From Chloroflexota bacterium (GTDB lineage Bacteria; Chloroflexota; Dormibacteria; Dormibacterales; Dormibacteraceae), in NCBI GenBank assembly GCA_005882115.1, contig VBEG01000037.1:1-42759 (forward strand): a stretch of 42,759 nucleotides of DNA. The letters run 5' to 3'. How positions within the stretch are numbered: position 1 is the first letter of the stretch; each line of letters starts with the position of its first letter. A model generated the notes under the pieces. It did not search any database. It was given only the letters and a program-made list of their open reading frames with translations, and had not been told where the DNA came from. Positions 10,460 to 18,862 of this stretch are shown here, one piece after another. The position numbers and the translations under genes are program-made.

Positions 10460-11287
10460 ATGCCTGAATTGCCCGAATTGGAGGCTCTGCGGATGCGAAT
10501 CGGGCCGCGGGTCGAGGGCAAGCTGATCACGGCTGCGACGGTCAATCCCAAGAAGGCCCACCTGCTCCGCTACCCAGTCGACAACTTCGCCCTCGAGCTG
10601 CCGGCTCGGCGGGTCACTGCGCTCACGCGCCGCGGAAAGCACATGGTCTTCGCAACCGAGCTGGGCGGCGGAGGCCAGCCGAGGTGGCTCGTCATCAACC
10701 CCATGCTGGGCGGCCGATTTCAGATCGTCGGCGGCGACGCTCCGGTCCCGGCGACCGAGGTCTTCACGCTGCGAGTCGAGGGCAAGCAGGAGCTGCGCTA
10801 CCTGGACTTCCGCGATATGGGCCGGATCTACTGGGTGAGCGACTGCTCGCGTGACGTGCCGGCGTGGGACGGCCAGGGTCCGGAGGCGGACTCAGTTGGC
10901 GAGATGGGCCTGGACGTGTTTCGCAAGCGCCTGCGGCGCTTTCGCGACGAGCTGAAGGACCTGCTGCGCAACCAGGAGTTCCTGGCCGGCATCGGCAACG
11001 CGTACTCGGACGAGATCCTGTTCGAAGCGCGGCTCTTGCCGTTACGGCGCCGCGCCTCGCTCAAGCCGGAGGAAGAAGAGGCGCTTTTCCGAGCCATACC
11101 TCTGGTCCTGTCACGCGCGGTCGAAGCCATCCTCGCCAACCCCAACTACGACGAATCGAAACAGGATCGGACCTTCATGTCGGTGCATATGAAGGGCGGC
11201 AAGACGTGCCCCAGGTGCGGCCATCGGATCAGCCAGCTCGGCTCCAACCGGGAGCCGCTGAACTTCTGCCGGGGCTGCCAGCTCTAA
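10460..11287 (+). CDS. Fpg/Nei-family DNA glycosylase
   Basis: A 275-residue bifunctional DNA glycosylase/AP lyase for oxidised bases. Starting at ATG 10460 gives the required N-terminus MPELPELEAL: Pro2 is the Schiff-base nucleophile and Glu3 the catalytic acid. Lys60 (RRGKHM) corresponds to Lys57 of E. coli MutM. The helix-two-turns-helix is at NQEFLAGIGNAYSDEILF, and a C-terminal zinc finger uses C250, C253, C270 and C273. The loop motifs differ from classical MutM: NPMLGGRF replaces HLGMSG and DFRDMG replaces DPRRFG. Substrate preference may therefore differ, and mutM versus nei cannot be decided. The open frame extends upstream to 10247, but that part overlaps clpB and has no family match. 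Confidence 0.92.
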   Translation: MPELPELEALRMRIGPRVEGKLITAATVNPKKAHLLRYPVDNFALELPARRVTALTRRGKHMVFATELGGGGQPRWLVINPMLGGRFQIVGGDAPVPATEVFTLRVEGKQELRYLDFRDMGRIYWVSDCSRDVPAWDGQGPEADSVGEMGLDVFRKRLRRFRDELKDLLRNQEFLAGIGNAYSDEILFEARLLPLRRRASLKPEEEEALFRAIPLVLSRAVEAILANPNYDESKQDRTFMSVHMKGGKTCPRCGHRISQLGSNREPLNFCRGCQL

Positions 11288-11383
11288 AAAGCCGCACCTC
11301 TGGCGGGCCCTCCCTTCTGCTTCCGGCCCCTCCCCCAACCGGCCAACCTCAATTCAGCGTAAGGCCGGCGTCAACCCTGCCCG

Positions 11384-11608
11384 TTAAGAGCGGTGGCCGG
11401 CTCCGGCGAGGTTGCCCGCGATCGACTCCAGCAAGCGGTGCGAAGCGACGCTGATCTCGTCGATCGCCACCTCGAACGCCGCCGCGTGGCGGCTCGAGGG
11501 CTTGGTGAACCCGCTCACCTTACGGACGAACTGTCGCGCGGCCTCTCGGATCTCGTCATCGGTGGCGACAACGTCGGCATGACGGAGGGTCTTGATGCTT
11601 CGACACAT
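11384..11608 (-). CDS. DUF2277 family protein
   Basis: A 74-residue protein matching DUF2277 along its length. It begins MCRSIKTLR, followed by TDDEIREAARQFVRKVSGFTKPS and a C-terminal helix (AFEVAIDEISVASHRLLESI). The conserved Cys2, the RSIKTLR segment and the RKVSGF motif are the hallmarks. Its function is unknown; it is small, soluble and presumably cytosolic. It is the last gene of the long minus-strand run, 21 bp after the unknown membrane protein gene. About 100 bp without recognisable features separate it from the convergent glycosylase gene. Confidence 0.9.
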   Translation of the reverse strand: MCRSIKTLRHADVVATDDEIREAARQFVRKVSGFTKPSSRHAAAFEVAIDEISVASHRLLESIAGNLAGAGHRS

Positions 11609-11629
11609 GGCTCACAACGATAGAGAGCG

Positions 11630-12304
11630 CTACGGGCCGCGATGCGGCGGCAGCTCAGGCAGGTCAGGCGGCGCGAGCCGCGTGGGGTCGAGTCCCGCGC
11701 GTTTCAGCATCGCGTTCGCCAGCCGTTCATAGCGATGCTCGACCAGGTCGCCCACCGGATCCGCACTTGCGCTCATCAGCTGGCGAAAGCTCAAGGTGGA
11801 CACGGCCCGATACGCAAGCACGGCCCGGGCGGCGTCGGCCCGCCCTGTGATCGACGCCACTCGCACGAACGCGAGCGCGGCGCCTGTCTCTCGCATGTCG
11901 CGCCATCGCCACCCGCCGTAGGGAAGCAACACGAGAAGGATGGGCGGCAGCGCGACGAGCAGCGCCAGGGTGATGGCGACGCGGATGATCGCGTCGTGGA
12001 TGTTGTGACCGGCTGAGACCAGTTGGTCGCCGGAGTAGTGCTGCAGAGCATTTGCCATGTCCTGGAGAAATTTGGTCAAGAGAGGAACGTCGTTCGGGAT
12101 CACCTGCCTGAACGCGGCAATCCACTTGTTGAAGGTGGCGCCTGTATTGGTCATGCCGTCGGCGATGGCTTGCAATCCCATCACGGTCTGGTAGATCAGC
12201 CATCCCAGGTAGGCCCAGACAACCGTCCAGAAGAAGACGACCGTGTCGGCGAGAACCCGCAGAAATGCAGGCCATCGGCTGTCCGGGTAAGGCTTGAGCA
12301 TCAT
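11630..12304 (-). CDS. Uncharacterised two-helix membrane protein
   Basis: A 224-residue membrane protein starting at one of two adjacent ATGs (12304 or 12301). An in-frame GTG at 12316 is also possible. Two strong hydrophobic segments are visible: about residues 15-45 (VVFFWTVVWAYLGWLIYQ) and about 105-130 (ITLALLVALPPILLVLLPYGGW). The loop between them (about 60 residues) is amphipathic. The C-terminal third is soluble and ends Pro-rich (APPDLPELPP). An RYERLANAMLKRAGL helix near the end could be cytosolic. No family is recognised. It follows the SIMPL gene by about 80 bp on the same strand. Confidence 0.75.
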   Translation of the reverse strand: MMLKPYPDSRWPAFLRVLADTVVFFWTVVWAYLGWLIYQTVMGLQAIADGMTNTGATFNKWIAAFRQVIPNDVPLLTKFLQDMANALQHYSGDQLVSAGHNIHDAIIRVAITLALLVALPPILLVLLPYGGWRWRDMRETGAALAFVRVASITGRADAARAVLAYRAVSTLSFRQLMSASADPVGDLVEHRYERLANAMLKRAGLDPTRLAPPDLPELPPHRGP

Positions 12305-12385
12305 CGTCCCGCGCACGATAAGTCACCGGCCGCCAAACCGAGCCGCGAGGGGCTCAGGCTTGGATCGACTTGGCGGGGACGCGAC

Positions 12386-13138
12386 CTACGCGATCGAGTA
12401 ATCGACCTCCACGCTGACCTGCACGTCCAGGTCGCCGACCGGGACCTGCGTCACCGCCTTGTCCGGCGCGGCTAGAGCCGCCCCGTAGGTGTACGGATAA
12501 GGGGTCCTGATGATCGAGACATCGCTGACGCGAATCACCTGGCCGACATGCACCCCCGCCGCGGAGGCCATTGCCTGGGCCTTGGCTTTCGCATCGGCGA
12601 TCGCAAGCGCGCGTGCCTCCGCCTGTGCCGCCTTGGGGTTCGAGAGCCCGAAGCCGATCGAGATGTTCGTCGCCCCGCCTTCCTGGACGATGGCGTCCAA
12701 TGTCCTACCGACCGTGTCGACGTTGTGCCACTTGACCTGCAGCTGCTCGCCGGCACGATAGCCGGTGATCGTCTGACCGGTCGATCCGTATTCCGGGCCG
12801 ATCCAGTAGCCCGAGGTGCTGAGGTCCTTGTCGACGACGCCGAGCGACTTGACCCTCGCGATCAGCTTGGCCGCCTTGGTCGCCAGGTCGCTCTGAGCGG
12901 CGGCGGCCGTGCTCGCCCGCGATTCGATCCCGGCGTTCAGCAGGGCAAGGTCGGGTTTCTTAGACACGGTCGCGTCGCCGCTTGCAAGGATCGCGGAGTC
13001 GATCCCTGAAGCGGTTGTGGCGGACCGCACGTTGACGAGGACGGGGGCACGACTGACCACGATCACGGCCGCGACGGCCACCGAGCAAGCGACCACGACG
13101 GCGATGGGGATGACGAGAAGGCGGAAGGATTGGGGCAT
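12386..13138 (-). CDS. SIMPL-domain (DUF541) exported protein
   Basis: A 250-residue protein with an N-terminal signal anchor (residues about 7-28, LLVIPIAVVVACSVAVAAVIVV) followed by a SIMPL/DUF541 domain. Family hallmarks are ASGDATVSKKPDLALLNAGIE, the spacing to TSGYWIGPEY, a central GYRAGEQLQVK, and ALAIADAKAKAQAMASAAGVHVGQV near the C-terminus, ending in VQVSVEVDYSI. SIMPL proteins (E. coli YggE, mammalian SIMPL) form oligomeric periplasmic or extracytoplasmic rings; their role is linked loosely to stress. The start is well fixed by GGAGGT 8 bases before ATG 13138. Confidence 0.92.
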   Translation of the reverse strand: MPQSFRLLVIPIAVVVACSVAVAAVIVVSRAPVLVNVRSATTASGIDSAILASGDATVSKKPDLALLNAGIESRASTAAAAQSDLATKAAKLIARVKSLGVVDKDLSTSGYWIGPEYGSTGQTITGYRAGEQLQVKWHNVDTVGRTLDAIVQEGGATNISIGFGLSNPKAAQAEARALAIADAKAKAQAMASAAGVHVGQVIRVSDVSIIRTPYPYTYGAALAAPDKAVTQVPVGDLDVQVSVEVDYSIA

Positions 13139-13214
13139 GTGGCGCGACCTCCTTGTGCCTGCGGAAACGCCGCCGGACAGCCCCAGGTAACAGGCCGCCT
13201 TAGATCCGGCTCAA

Positions 13215-13565
13215 TCAGTTCTCCGGCCCCAAATCCGGGAACGATGGCGGGTCGAACCCCACGTTGGGCATGGTGCCTGTCCGCCAGTACACGCCACGCC
13301 GGCGCTGCATGAGCTCCTCGTCGACCAGGTAGCGCCGGAGCGCAGCGAAATCCGGATGCCGGCGCGAGATGACGCGATTCACCTCTGACTCCGGGTAGAG
13401 CCGGCCCGGCTGAAAGTCTTCGACGAGCCACTTCAACACGGCGAGGCGCTTTTTGTGCTGGACCGGGATGCTGATCAACCGTCCCGCGAGGTCCACGAAG
13501 TTCTCCAAGACGCGCTCGTCGTCGTGGCCAGGGGTCCGTGACATCGATTCTCTATCGGCAAACAT
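13215..13565 (-). CDS. DUF2087 domain protein
   Basis: A 116-residue protein whose second half is a DUF2087 domain: HKKRLAVLKWLVEDF, PGRLYPESEVNRVI, HPDFAALRRYLVDEELMQR and GVYWR. In other bacteria this winged-helix-like domain is fused to helix-turn-helix transcription factors or stands alone, so nucleic-acid binding is plausible but unproven. The frame is open to 13745, but the upstream part overlaps the DUF4173 gene and is Pro/Arg/Gly-rich. ATG 13565 is the likeliest start, with ATG 13544 as the alternative. The product ends FDPPSFPDLGPEN. Confidence 0.85.
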   Translation of the reverse strand: MFADRESMSRTPGHDDERVLENFVDLAGRLISIPVQHKKRLAVLKWLVEDFQPGRLYPESEVNRVISRRHPDFAALRRYLVDEELMQRRRGVYWRTGTMPNVGFDPPSFPDLGPEN

Positions 13566-13654
13566 GAGATAGCCACGGTCGAACCACGCGGCATCATCGT
13601 AGTGCGAACCTAATGGGCTGAGATGTCGTCTGGGCGAGGCGCCGTTTCCATGGC

Positions 13655-15181
13655 CTAGCACCCGGCCTGGCGGGCGGCTGTGGCCTGGGCGTCCGCCCAG
13701 TTGAATGCCGCGACTGGCGGCGAATAACTTCGCGGGCCGGCGCACGCGGCATCGGTGACCTGCTTACGCAGACCGGAGTCCAGCTCCTCGCGTGAGGCGA
13801 GCAGCGCTGGTGTGGCGTCACTCGAAAGCTCCGCGAGGTAGGCGCCGTCGATCTTGTGCGTGATCTGCGCGTGGTTCGTGTTGAGGGCGACCACGATTGC
13901 CTCGGGACTCGCGACATTCAAAGCAAGAAGGACCGCCGCCGCGGTGGTCGCCGCGGCCCCGATGAACCATCGGCGGTGTCGCCAGAGGCCGATGAAGTCC
14001 GCGGCCAGCAATAGGAACACGAGCCCGATCCACACCGCGAAGACGTGGCTGTACAGGCGCAGCATGGTGAACCCGTATGCCTCCTCATAAAGGTTCAGGC
14101 GGCGAAAGGCGACGACGACGATCATCAGGGTCAATGCGATCGCGCATTCGGCCAGGACGAGAAACGCGAGACGGGTCTTGGGCTCTTTGAAGGCGCTGAT
14201 CCGGCTGAAGATGATCAGCAGCGCGAGCGTGATGCCGCTGACCCACAACAGCTGGAAAAAACCTGACCGGGCGTAGTCGGAGTACGTGAGGCCCGCCGAT
14301 TTCAAGGTCTCTGCCGCCGCGCCGCTCGCCGCCATGACCTGCGCCAGCGCAAAAGCCAGGAAGACCGCATCGAGGACCGCGAGGACGACCAGCGCTTCTG
14401 TTGCCCCCAGTCGCCAAGCGGGTCCGTCCACTCGGTCCGGCGGCTCCGCCAGCGCCAGACGCAGCAGGCCCGCCGCGACGAACGATCCAACGGCGACGAA
14501 GGACACGTCGAGCAGCAGCTGCCCGAGGTCGATGTTGAGGTTGAAGAAGGAGGCAAACACAGGGTCCGCCGCGGCCAGGAGCCCTGCCAGAAGGGCGGCG
14601 ATCGGCAGGGCGATCAGGACGCCGCGCGCGAACGGAATCGCCGAAGAGACGCGATTGCGCGCCCGGAGGATGGGCCTGGCGACGAAGGCAATGCCGGCGA
14701 AGAGTTGAATCATGCCGTGGACTGAGCGCGCCAACGCGTCGATCGCACCCAGGTCGTAGACCGAACCTCGGACGTCGAGCGAGGCGGCCGCACCGAGCAT
14801 CACGAGGGCGGCGATGAGATCCGGCCAGAGCAGCCACGGGCTGGCGCGCAAGCTGAACCACGCGGCAAACACGGCCCCGATAGCGACCAGGATTCTCGAC
14901 TCCACGCGCATCGGGCGCCCGACCCAGACCAGCGCGAAGGCCCCGATCAGAAAAGTGACCGAGGCGGCGAGGCCGAACTTCCCGGTGCGGAGAGCCTGGT
15001 CGGCCAGAAGCCCGGTCGCGACGACGAATGCGAGGGCCGCCCAGGTCGCGGTGGATCTGAGCTTGGTGCTCGCCCAGGCCGGGAGATCCGTCGCGACTGG
15101 GCGCCACGCCGCGCCGTCCCAACGCCACCGGCCGTCGGGAGAGAGTTGACCCACGTGAGTAGGCGTGACGTCGGCCACCAA
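13655..15181 (-). CDS. DUF4173/DUF4153 polytopic membrane protein
   Basis: A 508-residue membrane protein with about ten or eleven hydrophobic segments. The short N-terminal Trp-rich motif (DGRWRWDGAAWRPV, about residues 17-30) precedes the first helix. This motif is common in high-GC Gram-positive membrane proteins. The central to C-terminal part resembles DUF4173: a TYSDYARSGFFQLLWVS loop, RRLNLYEEAYGFTMLRLYSH, and a final extracytoplasmic segment with LNTNHAQI. Function is unknown. The start is TTG 15181 or the adjacent GTG 15178, with no obvious ribosome site. It lies about 40 bp downstream of tRNA-Ser on the same strand. Confidence 0.82.
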   Translation of the reverse strand: MVADVTPTHVGQLSPDGRWRWDGAAWRPVATDLPAWASTKLRSTATWAALAFVVATGLLADQALRTGKFGLAASVTFLIGAFALVWVGRPMRVESRILVAIGAVFAAWFSLRASPWLLWPDLIAALVMLGAAASLDVRGSVYDLGAIDALARSVHGMIQLFAGIAFVARPILRARNRVSSAIPFARGVLIALPIAALLAGLLAAADPVFASFFNLNIDLGQLLLDVSFVAVGSFVAAGLLRLALAEPPDRVDGPAWRLGATEALVVLAVLDAVFLAFALAQVMAASGAAAETLKSAGLTYSDYARSGFFQLLWVSGITLALLIIFSRISAFKEPKTRLAFLVLAECAIALTLMIVVVAFRRLNLYEEAYGFTMLRLYSHVFAVWIGLVFLLLAADFIGLWRHRRWFIGAAATTAAAVLLALNVASPEAIVVALNTNHAQITHKIDGAYLAELSSDATPALLASREELDSGLRKQVTDAACAGPRSYSPPVAAFNWADAQATAARQAGC

Positions 15182-15220
15182 GCACTTGAAGCGCTTCGGC
15201 GCGCCAAATGGTTACGACAT

Positions 15221-15312
15221 TGGCGGAGGGGCAGGGATTTGAACCCTGGATAGGCTTGCACCTATAACAGTTTTCAAGACTGTCGCCATCAACCGGACTC
15301 GGCCACCCCTCC
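15221..15312 (-). tRNA. tRNA-Ser (anticodon UGA)
   Basis: A 92-nt class II tRNA with an encoded CCA end (15221-15223). The acceptor stem GGAGGGG pairs with CCCCTCC, with G as discriminator. The D-arm region reads GGCCGAGTCCGG, and the anticodon stem ACAGT/ACTGT holds the loop CTTGAAA, placing anticodon TGA at 15276-15274. The long variable arm (ATAGGTGCAAGCCTAT) is typical of serine tRNAs. The T-arm is CAGGG-TTCAAAT-CCCTG. It starts 16 bp after the serS stop on the same strand, so it may be processed from the serS transcript. Confidence 0.98.
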
Positions 15313-15328
15313 ACGAGGGCACGAGCGA

Positions 15329-16591
15329 TTATCGCGCTCCGATCAGCTCCACCCCGCCCATGTAGGGCTTCAAGACGTCCGGCACGGTGATCATCCCATC
15401 CGCCCGCTGATACGTCTCCATGATGGCGTCGATGGTCCTTGGCAACGCCAGTCCGGAGCCGTTGATCGTGTGCGCAAACCTCGGCGGCGTCCTACGGCCC
15501 GCGCGGTAGCGGATGTTGGCGCGCATCGCCTGGAAGTCGTTGAAGGTCGAGCACGACGACACCTCGAGATAACGGTCCAGGCCGGGCGCCCAGGCGTTCA
15601 GGTCGTACTTCTTGTACTGCGCGAAGCCCATGTCGCCGCTGCACATGGCCATCACCTGGTAGTGCAGGCCAAGGCGCTGCAAGATGTCCTCTGCGTCGCG
15701 CGTCAGCTTCTCGAACTCCTCCAGCGAGGTCTCAGCGCTGGTGACCTTGACCAGCTCGACCTTGGAGAACTGATGCATGCGGATGAAGCCTCGCGTGTCC
15801 TTGCCCGCGGCGCCCGCCTCGGTCCGCCACGACGGCGCGTAGGAGACGTACTTGAGCGGCAGGCGCTCGCCGTCGAGGATCTCCTCGCGGTGAAAGTTCG
15901 TCACCGGGACCTCGGCCGTGGGGATGAGCCAGAGGTCGCGGTCCTCGATCTTGAACAGCTGGTCTGCGAACTTGGGCAGGTTCGCGGTCCCGGTCATCGA
16001 TGCGCTGTTCACAAGCATCGGCGTCCAGAGCTCGACATAACCGTGTTCGCGGGTGTGCACGTCGAGCATGAACTGCACTAGCGCGCGCTCGAGCCGGGCA
16101 CCATCCCCGATCAGAAAGGCGAATCGCGAGCCGGCGATGCGCGCCGCGTGCTCGAAGTCCATGATCCCCAGCGCCTCGCCGAGGTCATAGTGGGTGCGAG
16201 GCGCGAAGCCGAGCTCGGGCTTGCTCCCCCAGTCCCTCGTCACAACGTTGTCCGCCTCGGTCTCCCCGATCGGCACCGACTCGTGGAAGACGTTCGGCAC
16301 CCGCATCAGAAGGTCATCGAGCTCACGTTTCACCGCGTCCGCGACCGAGAGCTCACTCTTCGCGGTATCCGCCATCTGGCGCAGCCGGTCCTTCAATGCT
16401 TCGTCGCGCGTCCTCGCGAACTCTTTCGAAAGCTCGTTCTGCTCCGCCTTGACCGTCTCGGCCTTGTGCAGGTGCCCACGCCACGCCTCGTCGAGTCGCA
16501 GGATGTCGTCGACGGGTGCCGGCTCGCCCTTCAGCTGCGCCGCACGCTTGACGGCGTCGGGGTTTTTGCGGAGGAATTCGAGAGACAGCAC
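15329..16591 (-). CDS. serS: Seryl-tRNA synthetase
   Basis: A 420-residue class II aminoacyl-tRNA synthetase that charges tRNA-Ser in the cytosol. The N-terminal coiled-coil arm that grips the long variable arm spans roughly residues 25-100 (ETVKAEQNELSKE and following heptads). Motif 2 is PSWRTEAGAAGKDTRGFIR with HQFSKVELV. Motif 3 is NGSGLALPRTIDAIMETYQ. The frame is open to 16699, but GTG 16591 gives the canonical start (LSLEFLRKNPDAV), has GAGG just upstream and begins 2 bp after the lysS stop. The product acts on the tRNA encoded immediately downstream. Confidence 0.97.
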   Translation of the reverse strand: MLSLEFLRKNPDAVKRAAQLKGEPAPVDDILRLDEAWRGHLHKAETVKAEQNELSKEFARTRDEALKDRLRQMADTAKSELSVADAVKRELDDLLMRVPNVFHESVPIGETEADNVVTRDWGSKPELGFAPRTHYDLGEALGIMDFEHAARIAGSRFAFLIGDGARLERALVQFMLDVHTREHGYVELWTPMLVNSASMTGTANLPKFADQLFKIEDRDLWLIPTAEVPVTNFHREEILDGERLPLKYVSYAPSWRTEAGAAGKDTRGFIRMHQFSKVELVKVTSAETSLEEFEKLTRDAEDILQRLGLHYQVMAMCSGDMGFAQYKKYDLNAWAPGLDRYLEVSSCSTFNDFQAMRANIRYRAGRRTPPRFAHTINGSGLALPRTIDAIMETYQRADGMITVPDVLKPYMGGVELIGAR

Positions 16592-16593
16592 CG

Positions 16594-17997
16594 CTACGCC
16601 TCGGACTTCATGACTGGGAAAAGGATGACGTCGCGGATCGACGGCTGGTCTGTCAGGAGCATGACCAGGCGGTCGACGCCGATCCCCAGCCCACCGCACG
16701 GAGGCAGCCCGTACTCCACCGCGCGCAGAAAGTCTTCGTCCATCGGATGCGCCTCGACGTTGCCCGCCGCGCGCATCGCGGCCTGTGCCTCGAAACGTGC
16801 GCGCTGGTCGATCGGATCGGTCAGCTCGGTGAAGGCATTGGCGTATTCGCGGCCGAGGATGATCAGCTCGAAGCGCTCGACGAACCTCGGGTCGTCCTCG
16901 CGAGGCCGGGCCAGTGGCGAGATCTCCACCGGATAGTCGAGCACAAACGTCGGCTGGCGCAGCCGCGGCTCGACGTGCTCCTCGAAAAGGTCGTTGAGCT
17001 CTTCGCCCGCCGCATGGCGGCCTGTGTGCTCGAGCACCAGGTCCGCCATCCGCTCGCGACGGTAGGGCGGTGTCAGGTTGACCGATTCACCCTGGTACGA
17101 AGTTTCGAGGGGCCGATCGGCGGCCATCGCCGAGACCACCATCAGGTCTTCGACCAGTTGCATGACGTCCTCATAGTCGGCATACGCCTGGTACGACTCG
17201 AGCAGCGTGAACTCCGGGTTGTGGCGCGGGGAGAGTCCCTCGTTCCGAAAGACTCGCCCGATCTCGTAGACGCGCTCGAAGCCGCCGACCAGCAGACGCT
17301 TCAGGTGCAGCTCGAGCGCGATGCGCAGATAGAGATCGCGGTCGAGCGAGTTGTGATGCGTCTGGAAGGGACGCGCGTGGCCGCCGCCGGGGATCTCCTG
17401 CAGGACGGGGGTCTCGACGTCGATGAAGCCGCGTTCGTCGAGCAGACCGCGGATCGCGGCGATGATCCTCGTCCGCGCGCGAAAGACGGCGCGGACCTGC
17501 GGGTTTGCGATCAGGTCGACGTAACGCTGCCGGTAGCGGATCTCCACGTCCTTGAGGCCGTGCCACTTCTCGGGCAACGGCCGGAGCGATTTCGTCAGGA
17601 GCTGAATCGAATGGACCTCGAGCGTGATCTCACCACGCTTGGTGCGAAAGATCGGGCCGGACGCACCGATGATGTCGCCGGCGTCCAGGTCTGCGAAGCG
17701 CGAGAACTCCTCCTCGCCGAGGACGTTGCGGTTCGCCATCAGCTGGATCCGTCCGTGACCGTCTTGCAGGTCGGCGAACACCAGCCCACCCTGCAGCCTT
17801 TTCACCATCAGCCGGCCCGCGAGCGCAACCGGCCGGCTGCGTTCGGCGTCGCCAAGGAGGGCCTTGGCGCCTTCGGTGGTGTTCGTGGGCATGAATCCAC
17901 GCGAGTAGGGATCGACCCCCGACGCACGCAAGCGCTCGAGCTTTTCCCGACGATCACGCATGACAGCCGGCAGATCGAGCTCGGTCTCTTCCGTCAC
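16594..17997 (-). CDS. lysS: Lysyl-tRNA synthetase, class II
   Basis: A 467-residue class IIb synthetase charging tRNA-Lys. The N-terminal OB-fold anticodon-binding domain covers about residues 55-160 (VALAGRLMVKRLQGGLVFADLQD). The catalytic core carries motif 1 near RGFIDVETPVLQ, motif 2 VFRNEGLSPRHNPEFTLLESY and motif 3 GLGIGVDRLVMLLT. The length is normal or slightly short for bacterial LysS. The start at GTG 17997 is 16 bp after the stop of the MBL hydrolase, and serS follows 2 bp after the stop. The two synthetases are therefore almost certainly cotranscribed. Confidence 0.97.
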   Translation of the reverse strand: MTEETELDLPAVMRDRREKLERLRASGVDPYSRGFMPTNTTEGAKALLGDAERSRPVALAGRLMVKRLQGGLVFADLQDGHGRIQLMANRNVLGEEEFSRFADLDAGDIIGASGPIFRTKRGEITLEVHSIQLLTKSLRPLPEKWHGLKDVEIRYRQRYVDLIANPQVRAVFRARTRIIAAIRGLLDERGFIDVETPVLQEIPGGGHARPFQTHHNSLDRDLYLRIALELHLKRLLVGGFERVYEIGRVFRNEGLSPRHNPEFTLLESYQAYADYEDVMQLVEDLMVVSAMAADRPLETSYQGESVNLTPPYRRERMADLVLEHTGRHAAGEELNDLFEEHVEPRLRQPTFVLDYPVEISPLARPREDDPRFVERFELIILGREYANAFTELTDPIDQRARFEAQAAMRAAGNVEAHPMDEDFLRAVEYGLPPCGGLGIGVDRLVMLLTDQPSIRDVILFPVMKSEA

Positions 17998-18013
17998 GAT
18001 CGGAAAAGGTTAA

Positions 18014-18862
18014 CTAGAGGCTGAGCTCTTGTTCCTCAGCCGCCGGGAAAGAGTTCACATCCGCGCCGCCGGCCGCCCGATGGTTGCCGAGTGCTTGTTC
18101 GATCAGGGCGTCGACGTCGGTGTCGGAATGCACCGGGTCGTGATGGAAGAACGCGAGCTCTTTGACGCCGGCCTGTTCGGCCAGCGACAAGGCTTCTTCG
18201 TACGTCGAATGTCCGAACCCCGCGTGGGTCTTGTACTCGTCGGAGCTGTATTGCGCGTCGTGGACCAGTAGGTCCGAATCACGACACCAGTTGGCGAGGT
18301 CTTTCAAGGAGCCGTTGCTGCCGTTGGCGAACAGCGCGATCTCGTTGTCGGTGGCAAACGTGAAGCGCGAGTCCCCCTCGTCGATCCGATAACCAAACGT
18401 CGGTATCGGGTGCATCAGAAGGTGCGGGGTGATCCTCAGAGCACCTACCTCGAACATCTCGCCGGGGTTGCGCTCGATGAATTCCATCTCGGCGGGCATG
18501 TGGCTCAAGCGCACCGGGAAGTACGCGGGATCGGTCTGGTCAGCGAACGCCGCTTGCAACGACTTTGCGGAACCGGCAGGCCCGACGATCGTGAGGTGCG
18601 TGCCTGGCACGAATGCGGGCAGGAAGAACGGAAAACCCTGGATGTGATCGAGGTGCGTGTGTGTGATCAAGAGGTGAGCCTGCAATGGCTCGGTCGGGCT
18701 GAACGCATTGCCGAGCTCGGCGATTCCCGAGCCGGAATCGATGATCAGGAGATTGCTCTCCTTGTCGCGGACCTCGATGCACGTCGTGTTGCCGCCGTAG
18801 CGCAGGGTTCGACGTCCCGGGGTGGGTCGCGTTCCCCGCGTGCCCCAAAACTTGACCCTCAT
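18014..18862 (-). CDS. MBL-fold metallohydrolase, PDE-like
   Basis: A 282-residue metallo-beta-lactamase-fold protein of the group annotated as cyclic-nucleotide or phosphoribosyl-cyclic phosphodiesterase-like (COG1235 neighbourhood). It opens KFWGTRGTRPTPG, with RYGGNTTCIEV next. The metal motif is HTHLDH (H68, H70, D72, H73) followed by IQGFPFF. Further ligands probably lie in LLMHPIP, ATDNE, VHDAQYSSDEY, GHST and FFHHDPVHSD. Its start overlaps the stop of the HD-GYP gene by four bases (ATGA), indicating translational coupling. This suggests the two hydrolases work in one signalling or nucleotide-turnover step. The substrate is not shown by sequence. Confidence 0.9.
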   Translation of the reverse strand: MRVKFWGTRGTRPTPGRRTLRYGGNTTCIEVRDKESNLLIIDSGSGIAELGNAFSPTEPLQAHLLITHTHLDHIQGFPFFLPAFVPGTHLTIVGPAGSAKSLQAAFADQTDPAYFPVRLSHMPAEMEFIERNPGEMFEVGALRITPHLLMHPIPTFGYRIDEGDSRFTFATDNEIALFANGSNGSLKDLANWCRDSDLLVHDAQYSSDEYKTHAGFGHSTYEEALSLAEQAGVKELAFFHHDPVHSDTDVDALIEQALGNHRAAGGADVNSFPAAEEQELSL

